Assembly (NCBI GenBank): GCA_965206015.1
Contig: CBDBIW010000004.1
Span: 248,001 to 312,000, forward strand
Length of the DNA stretch: 64,000 nt
Reading direction: 5' to 3'
Source of the DNA: JAJCYL01 sp965206015
GTDB lineage: Bacteria; Bacteroidota; Bacteroidia; Cytophagales; Cyclobacteriaceae
The notes beneath the pieces are model-generated. The model made no database searches, was not told the DNA's origin, and saw nothing but the letters and a program-made list of their open reading frames with translations. Shown piece by piece: positions 8,585 through 16,734 of the stretch; position 1 is the first letter of the stretch, and each line of letters begins with the position of its first letter. The translations under genes were made by a program, and so were the position numbers.

Positions 8585-9376
8585 ATGCAACCGCAACAAA
8601 TTATCATTTCAGTTATTGCCGTGTTTGTAATTATAGGTCTATACCAACTTCCAAAAGTTGTTGTTGATAATGATGAAGATACTGGCTTGACCCAGGACCA
8701 ACGTCAAGCGCACAACATGGAGCTATCTGACTCAGTAGCTAACATAATAGATCAATTTCGTAATAATTTAGTACGCTCAAATAGTCTGCAAAAAAGTTCT
8801 ACCTTTGCAGACTCTTTAGCGAGAACGTTCCTTATTTACAATCAATTAGACAGTGCTGTTAAGTACGCAGAGTATATTCTTGAACTAGATACAACTGGAC
8901 TTGCTGAAATGGCAGGGGATATATATTACAGGGCCTTCGGTTTGGTCAACGACGGAACTACTGCGGAAAAGTATGGTTCACGTGCGAGAGAAATTTACTC
9001 TCAAATGGATTCAGGTATTGACAGACCTGATTTAGCAGCCAGAGCAGCAATGACTCAAGTTACTGGAAACAACCCAATGGTGGGCATTCTCAAACTAAGA
9101 GAGTTAGCCGAGGAAGACCCTGGCAGCGTGGAAGCACAATACAACCTAGGCTTGTTAAGCATTCAATCTGGACAGTTTGAAAAGGCTATTGATCGATTTA
9201 TAAAAGTCACGGAGCTGGACCCCACGAACGCAGAGGGGTATTTCTACTTGGGAGTTAGTTACCTGGAAATGGGGAATGATAAGAAAGCGAAGGAGAACTT
9301 TAGTTATGTAGCTAAGGAGGGTAATGATCCTGCAATCATCAAATTGCTGGAAGATTACCTGAAAAAGATAAATTAA
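8585..9376 (+). CDS. Membrane-anchored TPR-repeat protein
   Basis: A 263-residue protein with one N-terminal membrane segment (QQIIISVIAVFVIIGLYQL, residues 4-22) and a periplasmic or cytoplasmic domain of TPR helices. The clearest repeat is EAQYNLGLLSIQSGQFEKAI followed by AEGYFYLGVSYLEMGNDKKA in the last 80 residues. TPR domains hold protein complexes together; the partner is unknown. It follows the HU-like gene and precedes the tiny basic protein and RNase G on the same strand, an arrangement I believe is common in this phylum. Confidence 0.8.
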   Translation: MQPQQIIISVIAVFVIIGLYQLPKVVVDNDEDTGLTQDQRQAHNMELSDSVANIIDQFRNNLVRSNSLQKSSTFADSLARTFLIYNQLDSAVKYAEYILELDTTGLAEMAGDIYYRAFGLVNDGTTAEKYGSRAREIYSQMDSGIDRPDLAARAAMTQVTGNNPMVGILKLRELAEEDPGSVEAQYNLGLLSIQSGQFEKAIDRFIKVTELDPTNAEGYFYLGVSYLEMGNDKKAKENFSYVAKEGNDPAIIKLLEDYLKKIN

Positions 9377-9411
9377 AAGAATTGTAGAACCATTAAAAAA
9401 GAATTGTAGTT

Positions 9412-9501
9412 ATGCCTTGTGGTAAAAAAAGAAAAAGACACAAGATCGCTACCCATAAAAGGAAAAAGAGACTTAGAAAAAACAGGCACAAGAAGAAGTA
9501 G
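9412..9501 (+). CDS. 29-residue, highly basic protein, probably ribosomal (AURKAIP1/COX24-like)
   Basis: ATG at 9412 to TAG at 9501 encodes MPCGKKRKRHKIATHKRKKR followed by LRKNRHKKK. About two thirds of the residues are Lys, Arg or His. Near-identical short proteins occur in Bacteroidota and are annotated as AURKAIP1/COX24-domain proteins, the domain of mitochondrial ribosomal protein mS38, so a ribosome-associated role is likely. This identification comes from memory of the motif, not from a search. It lies between the TPR gene and the RNase G gene, whose product processes ribosomal RNA, which fits. Confidence 0.75.
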   Translation: MPCGKKRKRHKIATHKRKKRLRKNRHKKK

Positions 9502-9544
9502 TCTGTGATATTAATCTTTATTTAACCTTTTAACCCAAATAATT

Positions 9545-11095
9545 TTGAGTAGCGAATTAATCATTAATTCAACTCAGGATGGATGTAGGATCGCTTTACT
9601 AAAGGAGAAAAAATTACTTGAGTTTCATGATGAAGACAACCGAAGGAATTTTAATGTCGGTGATGTTTATCTTGGAACGGTCAGGAAAATTGCTCAGGGC
9701 CTGAATGCCGCATTTGTAGATATCGGGTATGAAAAAGATGCCTTTCTGCACTATTTGGATTTAGGACCACAGGTTCAGTCGCTTAATAAGTTTGTTAAGC
9801 TTCACCTTAATAATAGAAATGTAAGTCCGAAACTGGCCAGGTTCCGCGTGGAGCCAGACATTGACAAACTTGGCAAAATGACCCATGTTTTAAGTAGGAA
9901 CAAACAGATCATTGTTCAGGTAGTAAAAGAACCAATCTCCACAAAAGGACCGAGACTCTCCTGTGAGTTGTCAATTGCAGGCAGGTATCTTGTGCTGGTA
10001 CCATTTTCTAACGCTGTTAGTGTATCAAAAAAGATTTCTAATAGTGATGAGCGAAAACGCCTTCTTAGGCTTGTTTCCTCAATCAAGCCTGAAGGATTCG
10101 GAGTTATAATCCGTACCGTTGCTGAAAATAAAGAAGTTGCCGAGTTGGACAGAGACCTTCGGGGTTCCGTAAGTAAATGGGAAGAGGGTATTAAAAATCT
10201 AAGGAGGGCAAAACCCAACGATAAAATTATCGGGGAAATGGACCGGACTTCTGCGGTCCTAAGAGATGTCCTCAATGAGACTTTTGACAATATCGTGGTT
10301 GATGATAAGGCACTCTATCAAGAGGTCAAATCATTCATACAACAAATCGCTCCAGAGAAGGAAAAGATTGTCAAAATTCATAACAGCACGACCAAAATTT
10401 TCGAGCACTACAACGTTGAAAAGCAATTAAAAACGTCTTTTGGAACTTCCGTAAGTGTAGCAGGCGGTGGTTATTTGATTATAGAGCACACTGAAGCTCT
10501 ACATGTGATTGATGTTAACAGCGGTAATAAATCCAATGCTGAATCCAACCAAGAGGACACAGCAATGATGGTAAATACTGAGGCCACTAAAGAAATAGCC
10601 AGGCAGTTGCGATTGCGTGATATGGGAGGCATTATTGTCATTGACTTCATTGACATGAAGAAAAGAGACAATAAAAAGAAAATCTATGATGAGATGAAGA
10701 GGGAGATGAAGGACGACAGGTCCAAATTCACCATTCTTCCATTAACCAAGTTCGGATTAATGCAAATAACGCGTCAGCGTGTCAGGCCAGAACTTAATAT
10801 TGCTACAGGTGAAAAGTGCCCTACATGTAATGGGACAGGAAAGATTACTGCTTCAGTTCTTATTGCTGATCAAATCGAGAAAAATGTGGAGTATTTACTG
10901 GGTAAGCAAAATGAAAAATCTCTTACTCTTTTACTTCATCCTTACCTTTATGCATATTTCAAGACAGGTGTAATATCCAGGAGGCAGAAATGGTTCCTTC
11001 AATATTTTAAATGGGTTAAAATAATTGAAGATTCTTCTCTTGCGCTTACCGAATTTCATTTTATCAATTCAGTGGGGGAAGAAATTGAGGTCTAA
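9545..11095 (+). CDS. rng: Ribonuclease G/E family endoribonuclease
   Basis: Single-strand-specific endoribonuclease for rRNA maturation and mRNA decay. The 516-residue protein starts at TTG (then SSELIINSTQDGCRIALLKE), and this N-terminus matches the family, so the rare start is believable. An S1 domain follows (FNVGDVYLGTVRKIAQGLNA, residues 37-130). The catalytic region holds LHVIDVNSGNKSN with its Asp near residue 319 and a second Asp in GIIVIDFIDM near 363. The zinc-link motif EKCPTCNGTG is present. There is no long RNase E scaffold tail. Confidence 0.95.
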   Translation: MSSELIINSTQDGCRIALLKEKKLLEFHDEDNRRNFNVGDVYLGTVRKIAQGLNAAFVDIGYEKDAFLHYLDLGPQVQSLNKFVKLHLNNRNVSPKLARFRVEPDIDKLGKMTHVLSRNKQIIVQVVKEPISTKGPRLSCELSIAGRYLVLVPFSNAVSVSKKISNSDERKRLLRLVSSIKPEGFGVIIRTVAENKEVAELDRDLRGSVSKWEEGIKNLRRAKPNDKIIGEMDRTSAVLRDVLNETFDNIVVDDKALYQEVKSFIQQIAPEKEKIVKIHNSTTKIFEHYNVEKQLKTSFGTSVSVAGGGYLIIEHTEALHVIDVNSGNKSNAESNQEDTAMMVNTEATKEIARQLRLRDMGGIIVIDFIDMKKRDNKKKIYDEMKREMKDDRSKFTILPLTKFGLMQITRQRVRPELNIATGEKCPTCNGTGKITASVLIADQIEKNVEYLLGKQNEKSLTLLLHPYLYAYFKTGVISRRQKWFLQYFKWVKIIEDSSLALTEFHFINSVGEEIEV

Positions 11096-11103
11096 TTAGT
11101 AAT

Positions 11104-11739
11104 TTAAAATCTTACACCAATCTCAATACCAATAAGGTCATTGTTGATTTTCAAATCTGCATCGGAGTCTATTGACTCTTTAACAGAATTAATAAGACCT
11201 CTATAATAGACTAACCCTCCGTAGATAATAGTGTCAGGTCCGATTGACAATTCCGCTCCAGTGCCCAAATTAAATGAAACATCAATAGGTCGGAATTTTC
11301 GAACAATAACAGGATCCCGCTCATTTGACTCTTCAAACACCTTGATCTCCGGGGCAAAACCAGTTGTGAAATAGATTTTTAAACCCGGTGTTATTTCATT
11401 CGTACTGAATCTCACAAGTAATGGTATTTGAAGATATTGTAATCTATAACTTTCTCTACCACTAAAACTCCCTGAAGACCCTTGGTATTTAATGGATGCT
11501 GTTTTTGGAGCATAACCAACTCCAGAACTGAAAGTGACATTATCTTTGATTGGAAGATCAACAGTCAAACCAAACAACGGTCGAACTAAATTACTGTTCC
11601 TACTAATCGACAGCGTATCTGAAACGTCTCGTACCCTGGCAGTTGAGACAGCACCACCCAATTTAATTCCGATCTTGATTTGTGAATGCCCTGAATAAAA
11701 TGTAAGGAGAAAGAGAGGCAGAAGAATAATTTTTTTCAT
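11104..11739 (-). CDS. Outer-membrane beta-barrel protein (PorT/porin-like)
   Basis: The start MKKIILLPLFLLTFYSGHSQ is a signal peptide; I prefer this ATG at 11739 to one three codons earlier. The rest alternates hydrophobic and polar residues and is rich in G, Y and F: IKIGIKLGGAVSTARV at the mature N-terminus, GFAPEIKVFEES, LGTGAELSIGP, and a terminal IEIGVRF ending in Phe, as barrel proteins do. The function is unknown. It is convergent with RNase G and divergent from gldB. Confidence 0.75.
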   Translation of the reverse strand: MKKIILLPLFLLTFYSGHSQIKIGIKLGGAVSTARVRDVSDTLSISRNSNLVRPLFGLTVDLPIKDNVTFSSGVGYAPKTASIKYQGSSGSFSGRESYRLQYLQIPLLVRFSTNEITPGLKIYFTTGFAPEIKVFEESNERDPVIVRKFRPIDVSFNLGTGAELSIGPDTIIYGGLVYYRGLINSVKESIDSDADLKINNDLIGIEIGVRF

Positions 11740-11758
11740 GCTCCTCAAAATAAAAAAA

Positions 11759-11766
11759 TAGTTTTG
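11759..11766 (+). promoter_or_regulatory. Bacteroidota-type -7 promoter element for gldB
   Basis: tagttttg fits TAnnTTTG exactly, 28 bases before the ATG at 11794. It overlaps a possible TTG start at 11764, which supports using the later ATG. No clear -33 TTG. Confidence 0.45.
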
Positions 11767-11793
11767 TCATTTAATAATCGAGACATAATAGAT

Positions 11794-12798
11794 ATGAGAA
11801 GAGTTAGTTTGACGGTGTTAGTATTTTATACTTCGATAAGTTGTTCTTCAAATGAGCAGCACTGCTCACCTTCTCCTGATATCTCAAAGATAGAGGTTCA
11901 TTTAGAAATAGATCGTCTAGAGCTAGAGTTGTTTCAACAACGATCCCCTGAAAACGTTCTTTCATTCTTGCATAAATATCCAACATTTACTAATCAATTC
12001 ATAGACTCCTATGAATATCCGAGTGATACCATATTGGCAAATAGAACTTTCCAAATGATTACAAATAAATACATCACTGATACGCTGTATAAAGAGACAA
12101 TGCAGACCTTTGGCAACTTCGACGAGTTGAAAGACCAATTCACTGAAACATTTAAAAGAATCAAGTATTACTACCCTGCTTTCAACGTTCCTAAAATACA
12201 AACGTCGGTAACTGGCTTTTACAAAGACCTATTGCTATCAGATTCCTTAATTATTATTGGTCTTGACCATTATCTTGGAAAATCAGCCACCTACCACCCA
12301 CAGGACATTCCGCAATATATATTAGATCGGTATGAACCTGAGAATGTTGTCCCTATGGTGGTCTACTTTTTATCGGATAATTTTAATCACGTCGATTTTT
12401 CTAAGGAGACTTTGTTGCATGAAATGGTTGATTTTGGAAAGGCATACTTTTTTACCAAACAGATGGTTCCATGTGCCAGTGATGCTCAAATTGTAGGATA
12501 TTCCCCTGAAGTACTGTCAGATGTAGTTGCCAGTCAGGAAACAATCTGGGCCAGTTTTATTCAGAATGAGTTAATCTATGAAACTGACCATGAGATCAAA
12601 GTGAAGTTTATTGGAGAACGGCCCAAGATTCCAGAAATAGGTTCGAAATGCCCCGGTCGCATAGCAGCCTGGCTGGGATATGAAATAGTGAAGTCATATA
12701 TGAAGAATAATTCTGATGTGACGTTACCTGAACTGATGTCTAATGCTGATGCTACAGAGATATTTATGCAGTCAGGATATAAACCTCGGAATCAATAA
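11794..12798 (+). CDS. gldB: Gliding motility lipoprotein GldB
   Basis: GldB is an essential gliding lipoprotein in Flavobacterium johnsoniae. From the ATG at 11794 the product begins MRRVSLTVLVFYTSISCSSN, a lipoprotein signal with the lipid cysteine at residue 17. Family features include KYYYPAFNVPKIQTSVTGF, LIIGLDHYLGKSATYHPQDI and ENVVPMVVYFLSDNF, then TLLHEMVDFGKAYFFTKQM and QIVGYSPEVLSDV. It stands apart from gldD and gldE. Its 3' end overlaps the broken glycosyltransferase on the opposite strand by 35 bases. Confidence 0.92.
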   Translation: MRRVSLTVLVFYTSISCSSNEQHCSPSPDISKIEVHLEIDRLELELFQQRSPENVLSFLHKYPTFTNQFIDSYEYPSDTILANRTFQMITNKYITDTLYKETMQTFGNFDELKDQFTETFKRIKYYYPAFNVPKIQTSVTGFYKDLLLSDSLIIIGLDHYLGKSATYHPQDIPQYILDRYEPENVVPMVVYFLSDNFNHVDFSKETLLHEMVDFGKAYFFTKQMVPCASDAQIVGYSPEVLSDVVASQETIWASFIQNELIYETDHEIKVKFIGERPKIPEIGSKCPGRIAAWLGYEIVKSYMKNNSDVTLPELMSNADATEIFMQSGYKPRNQ

Positions 12799-13633
12799 TT
12801 TCCAAATGATGTTCATTATTAAGCAGCTTCAAGAGCTTTTGAAAATGTAAATCCTTTGAATAGTACCTCTCAGCAATTTGACGAGAGTTATTTCGATACT
12901 TACAAAGTACTTCACGGTCCAATAAAAGGTGTCCTAGTGACCCAATGAATTCTTCCGGATATTCTGGGTCACAGGCAAATCTACACTCATTAGTTTCTAT
13001 CAGTTCCTTCAGCCAACCTTCAAAATTTATTACAATCAATTTACCAGCGGCCAGCCCGTCAAATAATTTATTGGGACTACCCGTATTCAAAACCTCATAA
13101 TTAGCAAATGAAACGTAAACGGCGTCTGAACCATCCAACAACTCCTTAACCTTGTTCTTACAACCATATGAGAGAAATTCAATGCTTTCAATTCCCGAAT
13201 GATTTGACAAACACATTTTTTACAAATCCCATCTGTATTGGAGCTTCAGGCCAGAAATCTCCAACCTCAAAATAAAATGGAAGGCTAAGTATTCTCTTAA
13301 GACTCATAGCAATTAAACCAACAGTTAATGGTGTGGTCATGGCATATATGAGGTCTACATCTTTTATCGTCCTTGACAGTTTTACTGCCAAGAAATAAAA
13401 TTTAATAAAGGAAAATATCCGTCCGATAAATCCAAGATGATTGTCGTAATAGACTGGCAGGTAGTGAACCTTTATTCCCTCGATAGATTTTAGCTTATAC
13501 TTGCTAGCGTTATATGTCGTGATCATTTCAACATCATAACCGTTTTTGACCAACCCTGAGGCCAGGTAAAAAGAACGTGTTGAACCTCCCTCTTGAGGGT
13601 TTTAAAAAATTGATGGGTATATAGAATTTTCAT
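12764..13633 (-). pseudogene. Broken GT4-family glycosyltransferase
   Basis: Three pieces of one glycosyltransferase in different frames. The start (ATG at 13633, MKILYTHQFFKT) loses frame near 13595, where one C appears missing from a CCC run. The second frame (13553-13188) carries the N-terminal domain (VKNGYDVEMITTYNASKYK, PFYFEVGDFWPEAPIQMGF). The third (13216-12764) carries the C-terminal donor-binding part (SDAVYVSFANYEVLNTGSPN, KLFDGLAAGKLIVINFEGWL). Together they encode about 280 residues against about 400 for the family, so part of the middle is deleted as well. The product would not be functional. Confidence 0.85.
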
Positions 13634-13705
13634 CCTTGCTAGCAGGAAATTTAAGGTTACCTATGTCGCAATGAATTATTCCTCCAACTAAATAATTACA
13701 AGAAA

Positions 13706-14362
13706 TTAATTGGAACTTTTTCGATAAACCCGATCAAAATATTGGCAGAAATGTGTGATTTCACATGCTTCACACTTTGGTCTTCTGGCCAAGCATACGT
13801 ATCGACCATGTAGTATTAACCAATGGTGAGCTTTAGGAATAAATTCATTCAGAATATTTTTTACCAATTGTTTTTCAACTTCCAGAGGAGTTTTGGCATT
13901 GTGAGTGACCAGTCCTAACCTCTTGGAGACTCTGAAGACGTGGGTATCGACAGGCATGGTTGGCTGGTTGTCCAATGTTGAGGCAACCACATTTGCAGTT
14001 TTTCTGCCAACTCCGGGAATGCGTTGAAGCTGGTCAATGTCTAAAGGAACTTGAGAATCAAACTCATCCACCAATATCTTACCTAAACCTAATAGATGCC
14101 TGGTCTTATTATTAGGATATGAAATGGATTGAATATAGGGAAATAATTCATCAAAACTGGAGGAAGCCAAACGCTCTGGAGTGGGAAAATTCTCGAACAA
14201 CTTGACCGTAACAATATTCACTCGCTTATCAGTACACTGAGCACTTAATACTACAGACACTAATAATTCGAACGGATTATTATAAGCAAGCTCCGTGGTT
14301 GCTTCAGGTTGTTTCTCAGAGAAGTGGTTTATAAACGCCTCGTACCTTTCCTTTTTACGCAT
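13706..14362 (-). CDS. nth: Endonuclease III (base-excision DNA glycosylase/lyase)
   Basis: Removes oxidised pyrimidines and nicks the abasic site. The 218-residue protein has the helix-hairpin-helix IPGVGRKTANVVASTL, with catalytic Lys in GRKTAN, catalytic Asp in MPVDTHVFRVSKRLGL, and the iron-sulfur loop CLARRPKCEACEITHFC (C-x6-C-x2-C-x5-C). It is intact and full length. The accessory region with insertion-element remnants starts immediately upstream. Confidence 0.96.
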   Translation of the reverse strand: MRKKERYEAFINHFSEKQPEATTELAYNNPFELLVSVVLSAQCTDKRVNIVTVKLFENFPTPERLASSSFDELFPYIQSISYPNNKTRHLLGLGKILVDEFDSQVPLDIDQLQRIPGVGRKTANVVASTLDNQPTMPVDTHVFRVSKRLGLVTHNAKTPLEVEKQLVKNILNEFIPKAHHWLILHGRYVCLARRPKCEACEITHFCQYFDRVYRKSSN

Positions 14363-14477
14363 GGATTATCTGATTCGACCATTTTACAAATATATAATGC
14401 ATTATAGTACATCAAATTGCTATAAAACGGACAAGTGTTATTTGTAATAAGAAATAATTTTTATATCGATACATAAC

Positions 14478-14815
14478 TACTGAAAAACCTGTTATCTTAA
14501 TCTAAGACTAGTTTAACGTGAGTTCGAGGTAAGAGAGATCAGAAAGGCAGGAAAAGCTGTTTAGAATCTGTATAGTCGAGTTTGATTGCAGGTTTTTTCT
14601 CAGTGAAATTGGAAGGACTTCTTTGTCTTGAATGCTTCGACTTGAAATATGTTTTTGAGCTGGTCAACATATGGTTTCACAAATAGCTCTTTTACCAGGT
14701 AGCACAGCATCCATCATTGGTGTAATTGATGAAGATTTCACATTCGGTTTGAGCTTTGTGACCAGGTGAACACCCTGGAATCAACTCTCAGAAAAATAGC
14801 CTCGCCCTGCAACGG
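14478..14815 (-). mobile_element. Decayed IS982-type transposase 3' end
   Basis: This stretch has no open gene. Read on the minus strand from 14815 it gives broken pieces that resemble the C-terminal part of an IS982 transposase: VLPGKRAICETI, then in another frame VDQLKNIFQVEAF, and a terminal LTSNSR-like end near 14530. Intact IS982 proteins have a KRAIIETINDQLKNISQIEH-like segment in this place. Stops and frame changes show it is dead. Its outer edge carries the 46-base arm described in the next entry. The call rests on short matches recalled from the family. Confidence 0.45.
14770..14815 (-). repeat. 46-bp inverted repeat arm A (partner at 17809-17854)
   Basis: Matches the reverse complement of 17809-17854 at 43 of 46 positions. 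Its outer tip reads ggccgttgca on the minus strand, one base different from the gaccgttgca tip of the partner and of sites at 49650 and 55241. Likely the terminal repeat of an insertion element. The two arms bracket a TPP-enzyme fragment, purD and the desaturase. Confidence 0.85.
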
Positions 14816-14920
14816 CCTTAGTCAGTGCTACCCTGATTAAAAGTTGCCAGAACCAATGAATAGGGTGTGAAGTAGAATATTTAAACCAACGAGTATTAGA
14901 AGTAATAGCATAGGCATTAA

Positions 14921-15268
14921 TTACGAAATTATAACGCTAACCGGTCTAAGCCCTTTTGCATCAATCGTCCTGGTCATCAACTCATGCTGGTCATGTGGTC
15001 GAGGCTCTATTTCATAAACGACCGTACCACATCGTTCAGCAATTTGAGACATTGATACCTTTCCAATTGTTTCAAACGACCCAGGATGCTTCTGCCCACC
15101 AGTAGTTATCGCTGAACCATTGTCCAATAAAATCATTAAAATTTCAGCCTTGTGATGGAAGGCATCACAAATCGCACCCGTTGCTGAGTGAAAAAATGAT
15201 GAGTCTCCTGCGTTTATTGCTCCCCGGACAATAGCCTTTTCACCGTTCAGTAATTTTTCATTTATCAA
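14921..15268 (-). pseudogene. Fragment of a thiamine-diphosphate oxidoreductase (indolepyruvate oxidoreductase alpha-like)
   Basis: The 115-residue frame contains the TPP-binding region of a 2-oxoacid oxidoreductase: GDSSFFHSATGAICDAFHHK, then AEILMILLDNGSAITTGGQK and HPGSFETIG. In IorA-type proteins this segment lies in the C-terminal third of a ~550-residue chain; the N-terminal domains and the real C-terminus (with its ferredoxin part, where present) are missing. So this is a leftover fragment, next to insertion-element debris. It could also come from another ThDP enzyme of that superfamily. Confidence 0.7.
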
Positions 15269-15318
15269 GGATGGCTTAGTTTTGTTCGCTTGAATTACCT
15301 AACCTCGTCAGGAATAGA

Positions 15319-16614
15319 ATGAAGATTTTGATTTTAGGTTCCGGTGGCAGGGAGCACGCCCTTGCCTGGAAAATCAGTCAAAGCCCATTATGCAGCTCAC
15401 TTTATCTTGCGCCAGGCAATGCGGGAACTTCTGACTTAGCAATTAATGTCGATCTTAATACCGAAGACTTTGATGAGGTCAAACAATTTGTATTGACCAA
15501 TGGCATTGAACTTGTGGTAGTTGGACCAGAAGCACCTTTAGTAGCTGGCATTGTAGATTATTTCAACGACGATCAGAATCTTCGTGAGATTGCTATTATT
15601 GGTCCAGGGAAGGTTGGGGCAACCCTTGAAGGAAGTAAAGACTTTTCTAAGGATTTCATGGTCCGACATGGAGTGCCAACTGCCAGCTCCAGAACATTCG
15701 ATAAAGCGACGCTTGACACAGGCCTGAAGTACCTTGAAACAATTAGGGCCCCATATGTTCTGAAGGCGGATGGCTTGGCCGCCGGCAAAGGGGTGATTAT
15801 TTGTCAGGAACTGTCTGAAGCAAAATCTGAATTAACTCAAATGCTTGCCGGGAATAAATTCGGGGACGCCAGTAGTAAAGTAGTTATCGAGGATTTTCTG
15901 GAAGGAATTGAGCTCTCCGTTTTTGTCCTTACGGACGGTAAAAACTACAAGATTCTTCCAGAAGCCAAAGACTATAAAAGGATTGGAGAAAATGACGAAG
16001 GGCCTAATACCGGAGGTATGGGAGCAGTTAGTCCGGTCGACTTTGCTCATCCTGAGTTTCTTCAAAAAGTAGAAGAAAAGGTAGTAAAACCCACTATTCA
16101 GGGTCTTGAGCAAGATAATATTAACTACAAAGGCTTTATTTTTATTGGTTTGATGAATATGAATGGAGAGCCCTATGCAATTGAATATAATGTCAGGATG
16201 GGTGACCCTGAGACCCAGGTAGTAATGCCAAGAGTTCAATCTGATCTGGCAGAGTTGCTCATGGCAACATGGCAGGGCAATCTTGATCAATATACTGTAG
16301 AAATTGACCCCCGATACGCCTCCACTGTGGTGCTGATCTCCGGAGGTTATCCAAGAAGTTACAAAAAGGGACATGTTATTAAGGGCATTCCGAAAAGTAC
16401 TGAACACACTATTGTATTTCATGCCGGAACTGCTGAAAATGAGGGCTCAATAGTCACAAGTGGGGGAAGAGTACTGGCAGTTACAGGTTTAGACAAAGAT
16501 ATAGTGTCCGCATTAGAGCGATCATATGAAGGTGTGAAAGGTATTACCTGGAAAGACATTAACTACCGGGGAGATATTGGACAAGATCTTATAAAACAGG
16601 GAAAACAAGTATAA
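15319..16614 (+). CDS. purD: Phosphoribosylamine-glycine ligase
   Basis: Second step of purine synthesis: ATP-dependent joining of glycine to phosphoribosylamine. The start MKILILGSGGREHALAWKIS is the family N-terminus. The ATP-grasp fold is complete: APYVLKADGLAAGKGVIICQ, the EDFLEGIELSVFVLTDG segment, GPNTGGMGAVSP, and the metal site FIGLMNMNGEPYAIEYNVRM followed by GDPETQ. Length 431 is normal. It is an intact core gene inside an otherwise accessory region, bracketed by the 46-bp inverted arms. Confidence 0.97.
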   Translation: MKILILGSGGREHALAWKISQSPLCSSLYLAPGNAGTSDLAINVDLNTEDFDEVKQFVLTNGIELVVVGPEAPLVAGIVDYFNDDQNLREIAIIGPGKVGATLEGSKDFSKDFMVRHGVPTASSRTFDKATLDTGLKYLETIRAPYVLKADGLAAGKGVIICQELSEAKSELTQMLAGNKFGDASSKVVIEDFLEGIELSVFVLTDGKNYKILPEAKDYKRIGENDEGPNTGGMGAVSPVDFAHPEFLQKVEEKVVKPTIQGLEQDNINYKGFIFIGLMNMNGEPYAIEYNVRMGDPETQVVMPRVQSDLAELLMATWQGNLDQYTVEIDPRYASTVVLISGGYPRSYKKGHVIKGIPKSTEHTIVFHAGTAENEGSIVTSGGRVLAVTGLDKDIVSALERSYEGVKGITWKDINYRGDIGQDLIKQGKQV

Positions 16615-16705
16615 CGGAGAGCTCTTTTCCATGTAGTGACTTATTCTGGCAAAATAGATGAGCTAAATCAGGATTGATCGCTTTTTAGTTAAGATCTAAA
16701 CAGAT

Positions 16706-16713
16706 TACCTTTG
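16706..16713 (+). promoter_or_regulatory. Bacteroidota-type -7 promoter element for the desaturase gene
   Basis: tacctttg fits TAnnTTTG exactly. It overlaps a possible TTG start at 16711, so translation more likely begins at the TTG at 16735, about 20 bases downstream. Confidence 0.5.
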
Positions 16714-16734
16714 CGCACACTTCAAAAACTCGTT

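Noticed and set aside
9540..9547. taattttg, an exact TAnnTTTG promoter match at the RNase G start
   Set aside because: It overlaps the TTG start codon, and no later start codon fits the conserved N-terminus (SSELIINST), so I treat the match as chance.
16711..16734. TTG at 16711 as the desaturase start
   Set aside because: It lies inside the best promoter match; the TTG at 16735 aligns better with the length of DEGS proteins.
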